Source: Candidatus Cloacimonetes bacterium HGW-Cloacimonetes-2 (lineage in GTDB: Bacteria; Cloacimonadota; Cloacimonadia; Cloacimonadales; Cloacimonadaceae). Taken from it: a stretch of 64,000 nt of DNA. The translations under genes were made by a program, and so were the position numbers. The notes under the pieces were generated by a model that ran no database searches, was not told the origin of the DNA, and worked only from the letters and a program-made list of their open reading frames with translations. Positions within the stretch are counted from its first letter, which is position 1. Every line of letters starts with the position of its first letter. The stretch is taken from contig PHBP01000002.1 in assembly GCA_002842035.1 (NCBI GenBank), positions 206,836 through 270,835 on the forward strand, read 5' to 3'. This document shows positions 1 through 7,883 of the stretch, in pieces.

Positions 1-628
1 TGCAGTTTACTGTATGGAACATCTTGCCAAACCTACGGCTGTTTATATAGTAGTAGTTAGCTGCAACCTCTTTGCCTGTGCCTGTCTCTCCAACTAGGAA
101 GAGATCCTCATCGACCTCAGCTAGCTTTGAAATCTGGGCTCTTACCTGCTTGATCACTTCGCTTTCGCCGATAAAGGGAAAACTGCGGGTGAACTGCTTC
201 TTCAAGTTGATAAACTCAATCTGAAGGCCAATATGCTCCTCTTCTTGTCGCTTCAGGGTAACAGCATTATCTATATGCAGCAGCAATTGATTGGTATTAA
301 AGCTAGCGCCTTTCTCAATGAAGTGGTATGCTCCAAGCTCTCTGATCTCTGAGACTTGTTGTGAATTGGCTTCACCGGAAATCACAATTACTTTGTAATT
401 CAGATCGAGATTATCCCTCAAGTATCTCAAAACCTGTATTCCATTCAGGGGACTTCCAATCAAGAAGACATCCAATAATATAACATCCGGCTTAAAGTTT
501 CGCAGCTCATTAAAGAAAGCATCGCTATTTGTGGTTTGGAGCACTTCATAACCGTGTCTCTGAATGATATTGCCTACATTAGTCGAGAGTACTACATCGT
601 CTTCGAGTATGATTACTTTTCCTTTCAT
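1..628 (-). CDS. NtrC-family sigma-54-dependent response regulator (partial)
   Basis: Translating the minus strand from the ATG at 626-628 gives 209 codons that run off the left edge of the window. Residues 1-120 form a receiver domain, with the acidic pair E9/D10/D11 and the phosphorylation-site Asp at about D53 in PDVILLDVF. A linker follows, then the start of a sigma-54 AAA+ domain: FPFIGES at about 160 and the Walker A GETGTGKE at about 188. The DNA-binding end lies outside the window. An AGGA motif sits about 9 nt before the start. The gene begins 8 bp after the stop of the GH57 gene on the same strand, so it is probably the last known member of the glycogen operon. Its targets cannot be read from here. 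Confidence 0.9.
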   Translation of the reverse strand, partial: MKGKVIILEDDVVLSTNVGNIIQRHGYEVLQTTNSDAFFNELRNFKPDVILLDVFLIGSPLNGIQVLRYLRDNLDLNYKVIVISGEANSQQVSEIRELGAYHFIEKGASFNTNQLLLHIDNAVTLKRQEEEHIGLQIEFINLKKQFTRSFPFIGESEVIKQVRAQISKLAEVDEDLFLVGETGTGKEVAANYYYINSRRFGKMFHTVNC

Positions 629-636
629 CTTGTATC

Positions 637-1833
637 CTATCTAAGGCGTTCCTCTAAGTCCGCCAGTGAGTTTATATAGTATATATATGCCTGATCAGGC
701 GAGTCATACGGAGAGAAGTACTTGTGTACGTCTCCATCCTGGAAATACTTTGTGCACATATAATAGAAGTGGTCGCTTGTGCTGAGCTTACGGGCGATAT
801 CCAAAAGCTTCTCATCACCCTTTTGCTTTACATGATACAAGAGGTCATAAAAAGTCTCGATGGCATTCTTTTGCATATCGTTTTCCAGCCATGCTGATAG
901 GTCTCTTTCTTCATCTGCCCAGCTTACCGGATCAGTAAACGACAGAGATTCCTGCTGGTAATTTGATAGATGGGTTGTTTCCCGGGGAGTAACGAAACCC
1001 AGGTGATCTCTTTTCAAGACTTCATCAGGGAAATGTTTCATAAACTCAAATATCCCGGATTCTGCCCACTGATGCTCTCCAAAAGTCTCATAATCCATAA
1101 AGAGATTGAGGAATTGGTTTCTTCCTTTCTTCTCATCCAATGTGAGGTGATCAATCCAGTTCGTAAATTTATCTACTGTGAGCGGATACTCCGGCCAATC
1201 CCGGTTTGAGAACCTGAAAGCTATATCATCTGAAAGTTTATAATACTTCAAGAGCAGATTCAAGTCTTTGGAGTAGTTCTTATAGGAGTACAGAGGAGAA
1301 CGCCACTGTAAAATCCTATCGACTCCCTCGGTAATAATAGTCTTAAAGCCCTCTATCTCATAGATCAGATCTGATAAGCGATCCTGATAGATCAATTCCG
1401 TATTGCGAAAAGTCTCCGTAAAGCACCCAAACTCATCTTGCATTAGCTTTCGATGCATCATCACTTGATCCAGAAACTCGTTTGTATCATAGAGGAAAGC
1501 CAGGGAGTGATAGTAAGTCTCCCCCAAAAACTCCACAGATCCTGTCTCTGCCAGAGCCTTGAAGCTATCCAGCACCTCAGGACTATATAGCTTAAACTGC
1601 TCAATCGCTGTACCGGTAATTGAGTAAGCTATCTTAAAGCGTCCTTCGTGTTTCCTGATCAGGTCGAGTAGCAGCTTATTAGTAGGCAAGTAACACTTCT
1701 CTGCTACTTTCTTCATCACCATAGAATTCAGCTTTGCATCAAACAACTCCGGATTCTCGCCAATATCCAGCAAGTTCACGTGTCTGAGCCTATATGGCTG
1801 ATGCACTTGGAAGTAAAAGACAATATTCAGCAT
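637..1833 (-). CDS. Glycoside hydrolase family 57 protein (alpha-amylase / glucanotransferase type)
   Basis: 398 residues. The N-terminal FYFQVHQPYRL is the first conserved block of GH57. The expected nucleophile is Glu at about 146 in FRNTELIYQD, and the acid/base is Asp at about 246 in MDYETFGEHQW. There is no signal peptide, so it is cytoplasmic. GH57 enzymes act on alpha-1,4 or alpha-1,6 glucans; the exact specificity (amylase, 4-alpha-glucanotransferase, branching) cannot be read from sequence alone. It lies 2 bp downstream of the GT4 gene and two genes from a debranching enzyme, which fits storage-glucan turnover. Confidence 0.9.
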   Translation of the reverse strand: MLNIVFYFQVHQPYRLRHVNLLDIGENPELFDAKLNSMVMKKVAEKCYLPTNKLLLDLIRKHEGRFKIAYSITGTAIEQFKLYSPEVLDSFKALAETGSVEFLGETYYHSLAFLYDTNEFLDQVMMHRKLMQDEFGCFTETFRNTELIYQDRLSDLIYEIEGFKTIITEGVDRILQWRSPLYSYKNYSKDLNLLLKYYKLSDDIAFRFSNRDWPEYPLTVDKFTNWIDHLTLDEKKGRNQFLNLFMDYETFGEHQWAESGIFEFMKHFPDEVLKRDHLGFVTPRETTHLSNYQQESLSFTDPVSWADEERDLSAWLENDMQKNAIETFYDLLYHVKQKGDEKLLDIARKLSTSDHFYYMCTKYFQDGDVHKYFSPYDSPDQAYIYYINSLADLEERLR

Positions 1834-1835
1834 AC

Positions 1836-3173
1836 TTACTCCTGTTCCTTCAGATACTGCGCCAAAACCTGTGAATACAGAGGCCTGATCTTTTCTGCGG
1901 CTTCATTCCACTGAATCCTGTTCACTTCATTTTTACCATCAAGACCCATCTTACGGCAAAGCTCCGGATGCTCGATCAGATGGTTGATTGTATCTGCCAT
2001 CAGATCGACATCCCAATAATCAACCTTGAAGGCGTGATTTACTACTTCCGCAACGCCAGATTGCTTTGAGATAATCGCTGTAATGCCATATGCCATCGCT
2101 TCAAGAGGGGCGATTCCAAAGGGCTCTGATACTGATGGTAAGACATAGATATCGCTGGCACGGAGAATACGCTCCACCTGCTTACGATTGAGGAAACCGG
2201 AGAACAAGAACTTGTTTCTCAATCTTAGCTCCGCTGATCTCCTTAGCAGCCTGCGCGCCATATCACCCGTCCCTGCCATTATAAACCTTGCATCAGGATG
2301 TTGTTCTAAAACCCTTGCTGCTACATCCAGGAAGTAATCAGGCCCCTTCTGTAGCGTGATACGCCCAAGGAACAGCACTGTAGGTCCCTTGAATATCCTC
2401 TTTTTGGCATATACTGCATCCTCAGGCATTGAGAAAGCATTGTGAACTATCCTGATCTTGCCGGTATCTATTCTATATCTGGACATTATCATCTGTGCCG
2501 TATATTGGGATACGGCTATCACCAGATTGGCATACATCATTCCGGCATGCTCTATCTTGTGGATGCGCTCGTCGCCTGGACCGCCAGCCCGATCAAATTC
2601 TGTAGCGTGGATATGAACCACCAAAGGCTTTTGTGATATCTTACGGCTCAGCATTCCTGCCGGATAGGTGAGCCAGTCATGGGCATGGATCAGATCATAC
2701 TGGAGTTCTTTGGCAAACCGTTCCGATCGGACAGTGTATTCCTGCACCTTTTTCATCAGGTCTTCATCTCCGATCAGGTGCGTGGTCATCTCATCAAACA
2801 GCTCGTTCTCTGCAAGATTATGGCTTTCGCTATACTCTTTGCTCCGGTAGCTAACGAGGAAATTCTTTACTTCGGAAAGCTGAAAATATGATTCCGGACG
2901 AGTACTGATCCCCACATACTCCAGCCTTTCCTGCATTGTCTCAAACTTCTGGATGATATACTCTGAGTGCTGAACAGGATCAAGGAAGACCACCGGCATA
3001 GTATCAGCATCGCTTTCTTGCCTCAACGGGAAATAGACCATCTCCCTTGTAGGCAAGACGAGATCAATCTTGATCCCCTGAGCCAGGAGGGCTTTGACCA
3101 TACCATAGCATGCCATCGCTAAACCTCCGGAAATCAGAGGCGGAAACTCCCAAGAAAACATCAATATCTTCAT
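1836..3173 (-). CDS. GT4 glycosyltransferase, glycogen-synthase-like
   Basis: 445 residues. It opens with MKILMFSWEFPPLISGGLA, the nucleotide-sugar glycosyltransferase N-terminal fold also found in GlgA-type starch and glycogen synthases. The second Rossmann domain carries FLGRITLQKGPDYF near 270-285 and the E-x7-E block EPFGIAPLEAMAYG near 348, both typical of GT4. Its start overlaps the debranching-enzyme stop by 4 bp and its stop is 2 bp from the GH57 start, so it is translationally coupled. In this setting an alpha-glucan-building role is likely. A transferase making another glucoside cannot be excluded. Confidence 0.85.
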   Translation of the reverse strand: MKILMFSWEFPPLISGGLAMACYGMVKALLAQGIKIDLVLPTREMVYFPLRQESDADTMPVVFLDPVQHSEYIIQKFETMQERLEYVGISTRPESYFQLSEVKNFLVSYRSKEYSESHNLAENELFDEMTTHLIGDEDLMKKVQEYTVRSERFAKELQYDLIHAHDWLTYPAGMLSRKISQKPLVVHIHATEFDRAGGPGDERIHKIEHAGMMYANLVIAVSQYTAQMIMSRYRIDTGKIRIVHNAFSMPEDAVYAKKRIFKGPTVLFLGRITLQKGPDYFLDVAARVLEQHPDARFIMAGTGDMARRLLRRSAELRLRNKFLFSGFLNRKQVERILRASDIYVLPSVSEPFGIAPLEAMAYGITAIISKQSGVAEVVNHAFKVDYWDVDLMADTINHLIEHPELCRKMGLDGKNEVNRIQWNEAAEKIRPLYSQVLAQYLKEQE

Positions 3174-5194
3174 TTCGGCTCCCTCAGCATGGTGATGAAA
3201 CTCTCTACGTTATACAGAGCAGCCACGCTCATTGCCAGTGCCGGAGCACCTTTGGGAAAGTGTGGATTATCACCATCCCAGATCTCCGCAATGGAAGCGA
3301 TATGCCCCTTCATAAAGCTCGTTCTGAATGTCCCGATAATCTCTTCCAGTTTATCAGCAAGCTCGGGATCAGATAGATGCTCACTATTGATCTTAACAAA
3401 CAGACCGCAGAAAGGACTCAGAAGCCAAGACCATACGCTGCCATTATGACATGCCAGATCACGTTCTCTTTGAGGACCATAATACTTTTTCCTAAACTTA
3501 GGGTCTTTTGGACTGAGTGTTCTGATACCATAAGGGGTATAGAGCTCTGCTTTCGCTATGTTAAAAACTGATTTCATCTTTTCTTTATCAAGGAAATCGA
3601 AAGGTAGGGATAGAGCAATCACAGCATTAGGTCTGATCTCATTAATACTCTCATCCCCCAGCAGTCTGTCCGCCAGATATGAGCCGTTCCAAAACTTCTT
3701 TAGAGATACTTTCAGAGGATCTTTTAGCTGCAGGATGCGCTCTTGCGAGACTGTGAAATCCCTGATGTTAAGACGTTGTGCAATATCTTCATATACGCAA
3801 ATCGAATTGTACCACAGAGCGTTGATTTCCACCGGTGCACCATTTCTGGGTGTTACCGGGCGACCATCAATTCTTACATCCATCCAAGTGGCATGCGCAA
3901 ATTCCGGCAGTAACTCCAATAGCTTGTCTTCTCTTACTCTGAAGGGGAAATTCACATTGTCCAAAATAGCCAGCAGGATCTTCTCCACAATGCCAGCCAT
4001 TTCCGGTAGTAGCTCCGGTTTTCTCTTCCCGAGCTTCCAGAGCATTATTACATACCACAAGCTGGCATCAATAGTATCATAGTTTACTTCTCTGCCGCTC
4101 TCTTCAAAGACGTTTGGGATCAGACCATTCTTTGTATAGAGATTGTATTTTCTCAGAATCCTTTCTGCCAGGTCTTGATTTCCGTCCATATGAAGCAGCG
4201 CATTGATCACAAACATCGAATCCCTGCCCCAGGCACCATAGAAAGGATAGCCGGCGACCACATCGTCATTACCAATGAAATCCATCAGCGCAAGCTCTAG
4301 GATTTTTTGATAAGCCTCTGGACGAAAGAGCTTGTTATCTGCGTAATCAAGATTGGTGAGCAGTGTATCATCCTGATCGGGAAGTAGTGGAAGATCCATC
4401 GGTTGGGGCAGATCTGAGTAGCGATTGATTATCTTGGCGATTGCTTTTTCCGGATCAGCTATCTTCACATCGCTAAAGACGATGCAATTGCTCTCTCCTA
4501 TGCCAAGCTCAAAGCTGAGCTCAAACAGGCTGATCTGATCGCCGATGCCTTCATATCCGCTCATCACTTCCCAAGGATAGTAAACGTTGTAATAGACATA
4601 ACGGTTGCTCTCAATCATACCTTTCTGAGTATAGGTAAAGACTTCATACTGATTGCTGTTTCTCCGGCAATAACCTTCCGGGCGATCTTCACCACCATTT
4701 ATCTCTGTATAAAAGTCCTCATTGTCGAGGCTTCCCGGACTATTGAGCTGATGATGATGAGTCATTGTATATTTGGGGTGCAGATGGAAATGCAACCTAT
4801 GATGCCCCAGATTGCGATAACGCACCAAGACAGTATTGCTATCTTCATCCATCATAATCTCTTTGAGGATCAGTATCTCGTTTTGATGCGGCAATGCACT
4901 GTAGAGAAAGGCGGGATATGGTCTTAGCCAGGGCTTTACCAGATAGAGAAAGCCTTCCGGGTAAATGCAGTTGCTATAGTTATTGCTATCCAGGTGAATA
5001 ATCTCACCTCGCCATTCCACCTTCTCTTCCATCCCGGCAATCAGATGCCGACGATTGAAGTTGCTATCACTGGCTATCAAAAGCCCATGATACTTACGCT
5101 GATTAATCAGATTTCCCGTTCCCAGCGCGTATGATCCCTTCCTATTGGAGAGGATCCATTCATGATGATGGGTCTCCATGAAGTAATTATTCAT
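3170..5194 (-). CDS. Amylo-alpha-1,6-glucosidase (glycogen debranching enzyme)
   Basis: 674 residues. The N-terminal GDE_N-type region starts with HEWILSNRKGSYALGTGN and KYHGLLIAS. The C-terminal (alpha/alpha)6 catalytic domain contains GYPFYGAWGRDSMF near 318, with the acidic residue expected in GH133/GDE_C enzymes, and EIWDGDNPHFPKGAPALA near 640. It removes alpha-1,6 branches from glycogen in the cytoplasm. It is the first gene of the minus-strand glucan operon. The ATG follows a purine-rich GGGGCTGAG. The 147-bp gap upstream separates it from the C39-like peptidase gene and probably holds its promoter, although no clear -35/-10 pair was identified. Confidence 0.9.
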   Translation of the reverse strand: MNNYFMETHHHEWILSNRKGSYALGTGNLINQRKYHGLLIASDSNFNRRHLIAGMEEKVEWRGEIIHLDSNNYSNCIYPEGFLYLVKPWLRPYPAFLYSALPHQNEILILKEIMMDEDSNTVLVRYRNLGHHRLHFHLHPKYTMTHHHQLNSPGSLDNEDFYTEINGGEDRPEGYCRRNSNQYEVFTYTQKGMIESNRYVYYNVYYPWEVMSGYEGIGDQISLFELSFELGIGESNCIVFSDVKIADPEKAIAKIINRYSDLPQPMDLPLLPDQDDTLLTNLDYADNKLFRPEAYQKILELALMDFIGNDDVVAGYPFYGAWGRDSMFVINALLHMDGNQDLAERILRKYNLYTKNGLIPNVFEESGREVNYDTIDASLWYVIMLWKLGKRKPELLPEMAGIVEKILLAILDNVNFPFRVREDKLLELLPEFAHATWMDVRIDGRPVTPRNGAPVEINALWYNSICVYEDIAQRLNIRDFTVSQERILQLKDPLKVSLKKFWNGSYLADRLLGDESINEIRPNAVIALSLPFDFLDKEKMKSVFNIAKAELYTPYGIRTLSPKDPKFRKKYYGPQRERDLACHNGSVWSWLLSPFCGLFVKINSEHLSDPELADKLEEIIGTFRTSFMKGHIASIAEIWDGDNPHFPKGAPALAMSVAALYNVESFITMLREPK

Positions 5195-5341
5195 CTCAGC
5201 CCCTATAAATCTTAGATTTCATTTGTGTTGATTTTTTTCAATTGTCTGAAATCGTCAAGGTTTTTATGCCCAAAAACCTAAAGAAAGTGCTATTAGCCTG
5301 CTCTGCAAGCTTTTAACTTCGGGGATTTACTGCCCTGATAA

Positions 5342-6313
5342 TCAGTTTAAGCTGGATTCTGAGGCTTCGCTTACGTTTTGAGTATTGTTTAACACCCTCT
5401 GGTTAACCGGCTGAAATGTATCATAGATAGAGGGCATATCGGAGAAATATTTACTATATACTATACGTAAGTCATCTTCTTTGAGCCTGCTGACATCCGG
5501 CATTTGGTAGATCAGATCCAAGGAACCACTGGCATCAACCGTTGCATACTCGTGATCGATTGTCTCCAGATAAGTACCATCAGAATTGAATAGGGCAAGC
5601 ATAAAGAATCCGGTGACCGGAACTGACAAGCGGTTTGAAAGTGTAACGTAAACATCCGTAGGCCGTTGCAGATCGCCCAGTTCATAGAGGAATAGCTCGT
5701 CGCTACTTACATCCTGAACTACAATCTCGCTATCCATATTGAACGCATCTTCATCCAGCCAATTTCCGGAGTATGATCTGGCAGCCTTGAATCCACCAAA
5801 GTATGCCAGGGTTCGCTCTTGATAGGTCGTCATACCGGGATCGTTTACTATATATGATGATGCCACATTGGCAGGCCCGCGCTGCTCCACGACGAGCACC
5901 CAATGGCTACGGCGTCCGGCGACTTTTACAATTACTTTATTGCCTTTTGAGAGCTCACCACTGAGATAGTCCCAATCGTTTCTGCGCGCACTCTGGGAGA
6001 CCAGTTCCAGCCCAAAGCCTGATCCATCGATCTCTCCGGGTATCTGCCAGCGCATATTGTTCCCGGCAAAGCCACCGTTGCGGCGTAACCAGTCATTAAG
6101 ACGGTCCGGAGTCATACGGGTATTGCTGGCCTCTGTATTGAGTAACATTGCCAGGCAACTCAGAACGCAACCACTGTTTCCGATCGAACTACGGCTCGAT
6201 CCCAGTCGTTCGCTATTCCATCTCGAATCATTTTGAGAAAACCAGCTAAAGTTGCCGGCACTCAAAGCAGAGCATAGTATTACAATTATTGTTATTATCG
6301 TTATTTTTTTCAT
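5342..6313 (-). CDS. Secreted C39-like cysteine peptidase family protein
   Basis: 323 residues with a signal peptide (KK then about 14 hydrophobic residues ending SALSAG). Residues 20-175 resemble Peptidase_C39_2. They hold a Cys near 49-53 in GCVLSC after the FSQNDSRW opening, a His near 133 in RRSHWVLV and an Asp near 155 in VNDPG, which would make a Cys-His-Asp triad. Residues 200-300 look like a beta-rich binding module. The protein ends at 323 without the FlgD-like sorting domain seen elsewhere in the window. Substrate unknown; such proteins can act on peptides or cell-wall crosslinks. Confidence 0.75.
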   Translation of the reverse strand: MKKITIITIIVILCSALSAGNFSWFSQNDSRWNSERLGSSRSSIGNSGCVLSCLAMLLNTEASNTRMTPDRLNDWLRRNGGFAGNNMRWQIPGEIDGSGFGLELVSQSARRNDWDYLSGELSKGNKVIVKVAGRRSHWVLVVEQRGPANVASSYIVNDPGMTTYQERTLAYFGGFKAARSYSGNWLDEDAFNMDSEIVVQDVSSDELFLYELGDLQRPTDVYVTLSNRLSVPVTGFFMLALFNSDGTYLETIDHEYATVDASGSLDLIYQMPDVSRLKEDDLRIVYSKYFSDMPSIYDTFQPVNQRVLNNTQNVSEASESSLN

Positions 6314-6485
6314 AGGCGTAGATCTTCTAAATCAATCACTTACGATAGTATGAGCCATTTTTGTTCCAAAGCTGGCTTTAATGCCTCACCTTTCTAAATG
6401 ACCCATTCTATATCCTATTGTATTACATATAGATATACCAAGCGCTCTTAGTCTCCCCTGAAGCACCACGTATGAATGCACCCAG

Positions 6486-6671
6486 GTATCTCCCACGATT
6501 CTCCCACAAAGAGGGAGATATGAGGGAGCGAGCAGGCAGTAATCTATGAGAGAGCTTAAGGAGAGACTTTGTGAACTGCGCTCTCTTTGATAGGATGCTT
6601 CTACCCTGCTTGTATCCTGCTTGAATCCTGCTTGAACAGGCATCATAAAGCTGTCCTGCAATGCTTTATAA
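6486..6671 (-). repeat. Dispersed 11-bp-unit intergenic repeat, copy A
   Basis: Part of the 484-bp gene-free stretch 6314-6797. On the minus strand four 11-bp units (6593-6636: TTCAAGCAGGA twice, TACAAGCAGGG, TAGAAGCATCC) end in TATC (6589-6592). They are preceded by AAAGCATTGCAGGACA (about 6653-6668) and followed by GAGAGCGC and a tail with CTTTGTGGGAGAATCG near 6495-6511. The same order of blocks occurs at 50361-50550. A 91-codon reading frame across this element is not a gene. The rest of the gap shows nothing clear apart from a candidate promoter at its right end. Confidence 0.85.
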
Positions 6672-6762
6672 TTGTTTCATCGAAAGGGAGCAATTGAGGG
6701 AGCCAGGTAATCGACTATATTGATGATACTTAGCCGATACTAACATGCAAACGAAAAAGCAC

Positions 6763-6791
6763 TTGACGTTCAACAGAATTGTCAGAGAATA
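6763..6791 (+). promoter_or_regulatory. Candidate promoter of the 6798 gene
   Basis: TTGACG (6763-6768), 17-bp spacer, AGAATA (6786-6791). The predicted transcription start falls at or near the ATG at 6798, which has no Shine-Dalgarno sequence, so the transcript could be leaderless. Confidence 0.35.
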
Positions 6792-6797
6792 TGCATT

Positions 6798-7640
6798 ATG
6801 GAAAACATAGTGATTTTGATCGTAGTTTTACTTGTCGTTTCGGCTCTGGCTTATGCTGAAGAACTGCCGGAGATTGAAGGTTTATGGACGGATGGAGTAG
6901 CCGTGCAGACCACGGCACAGACTCCCCGCGAAGGTGCGTCAGCTATCAGAGCGCAGATTGATGGTACATGGGCCAGCTATCCGCTGGTATCTTTTCCGGA
7001 TAGTTTTTGGGAATGGAACAGAAGCAAGCGGATGGAGTATATCCAGATATTCAGGGAAATGCTGGAGCAAGGCCCCCGGGCTACTCGTCAACCCCAGCTT
7101 GCAGGGCCTCATAACGGCATCATAGCCACCTATGGACAGGCACGTGGAGACAGCCGTTTCAAGCTCAATAATGCCATCAAAGGTATGGGCTTTCTACCCA
7201 AACCGGCTTATCTGGCTGAGATAATCAATCGGCTTGAGACTAACCTGGAAGAGCCTCTCAATGTAAAGCTGGATATTCTTGATTCACTGTATGCCAATGC
7301 CGAGAAATACTTTGAAGCAGATCGCCTGATCTCACTGGAGCTCTATGCAGAGCCTGGCTATCAGACCCAGACCTTTATCAATCAGATGGTCAATCCTCAG
7401 GCTGTGATCGTATGGATGGATATACCTACTTTCAAGATGAAAGCGATTGTGAGATTGCTCGATCCCAAAGATACGGCACTATCTGAATATGAAAAACAGA
7501 CAATCCACTATATCAATCTGATGCATAGTTTCTTTCACGGAGCTTTTCCCAGAGATTACATAGCCGCGGTCTATTATGCCACAGAGATCTATGATAGCTC
7601 TCCGGGCAGACCCGATGCCAGGGGGACAAGAGTTCGCTAA
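6798..7640 (+). CDS. Secreted protein of unknown function
   Basis: 280 residues. The N terminus is a signal peptide (ENIVILIVVLLVVSALAYAE, probable cleavage after AYA). The mature part is not recognised. It holds a segment WEWNRSKRMEYIQIFREML near 74-92, a Gly/Arg-rich stretch (NGIIATYGQARGDSR) and a helical C-terminal half. The C-terminal DSSPGRPDARGTRVR is polar and unstructured-looking. No catalytic motif or sorting domain is visible. No ribosome-binding site precedes the start. It lies directly upstream of the SRP RNA gene. Confidence 0.65.
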   Translation: MENIVILIVVLLVVSALAYAEELPEIEGLWTDGVAVQTTAQTPREGASAIRAQIDGTWASYPLVSFPDSFWEWNRSKRMEYIQIFREMLEQGPRATRQPQLAGPHNGIIATYGQARGDSRFKLNNAIKGMGFLPKPAYLAEIINRLETNLEEPLNVKLDILDSLYANAEKYFEADRLISLELYAEPGYQTQTFINQMVNPQAVIVWMDIPTFKMKAIVRLLDPKDTALSEYEKQTIHYINLMHSFFHGAFPRDYIAAVYYATEIYDSSPGRPDARGTRVR

Positions 7641-7673
7641 AGAGCTGATCCACTCTCTGCTTGGAGAAAGCCA

Positions 7674-7702
7674 TTGACAAAATGAGCCCGCTCAGGAGCT
7701 TT
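7674..7702 (+). promoter_or_regulatory. Candidate promoter of the SRP RNA gene
   Basis: Perfect TTGACA at 7674-7679, 17-bp spacer, weak AGCTTT at 7697-7702. The predicted start near 7708-7709 coincides with the 5' end of the SRP RNA helix, which supports the assignment. Confidence 0.45.
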
Positions 7703-7707
7703 GCATC

Positions 7708-7803
7708 AGCCAGGCGCAACACAATGGCTGCTTGTGAACCATGTCAGGTCAGGAATGAAGCAGCATTAAGCAATGCCAGTCATGTGTCGTTGTTAGCCTG
7801 GCC
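7708..7803 (+). ncRNA. ffs: Signal recognition particle RNA, small (4.5S-like) bacterial type
   Basis: About 96 nt folding into one long hairpin: GCCAGGC (7709-7715) pairs with GCCTGGC (7796-7802). The conserved apical SRP domain is present as GGTCAGGAATGAAGCAGC (about 7747-7764), the binding site of Ffh. A run of T residues at 7803-7807 directly after the closing helix probably acts as terminator. No Alu domain is present, so this is the short form. It lies between two secreted-protein genes. The gene for the receptor FtsY is in the window at 45338-46288. Confidence 0.93.
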
Positions 7804-7883
7804 TTTTTCACATTCTGCTTTTGTGGTATGGAAATTGCTCTGAATATTCATCAGATTTATACAATTAAAGGATTATATTTGGT

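Noticed and set aside
5258..5279. Hairpin AGGTTTTT/AAAAACCT as a terminator
   Set aside because: The stem is almost all A-T, with no following T-run on the minus strand; too weak to call.
6386..6661. 91-codon minus-strand open frame
   Set aside because: It runs straight through repeat copy A; its similarity to a frame at 50370 is due to the shared 11-bp DNA units (AGFKQDT-like translation), not to protein conservation. No ribosome-binding site.
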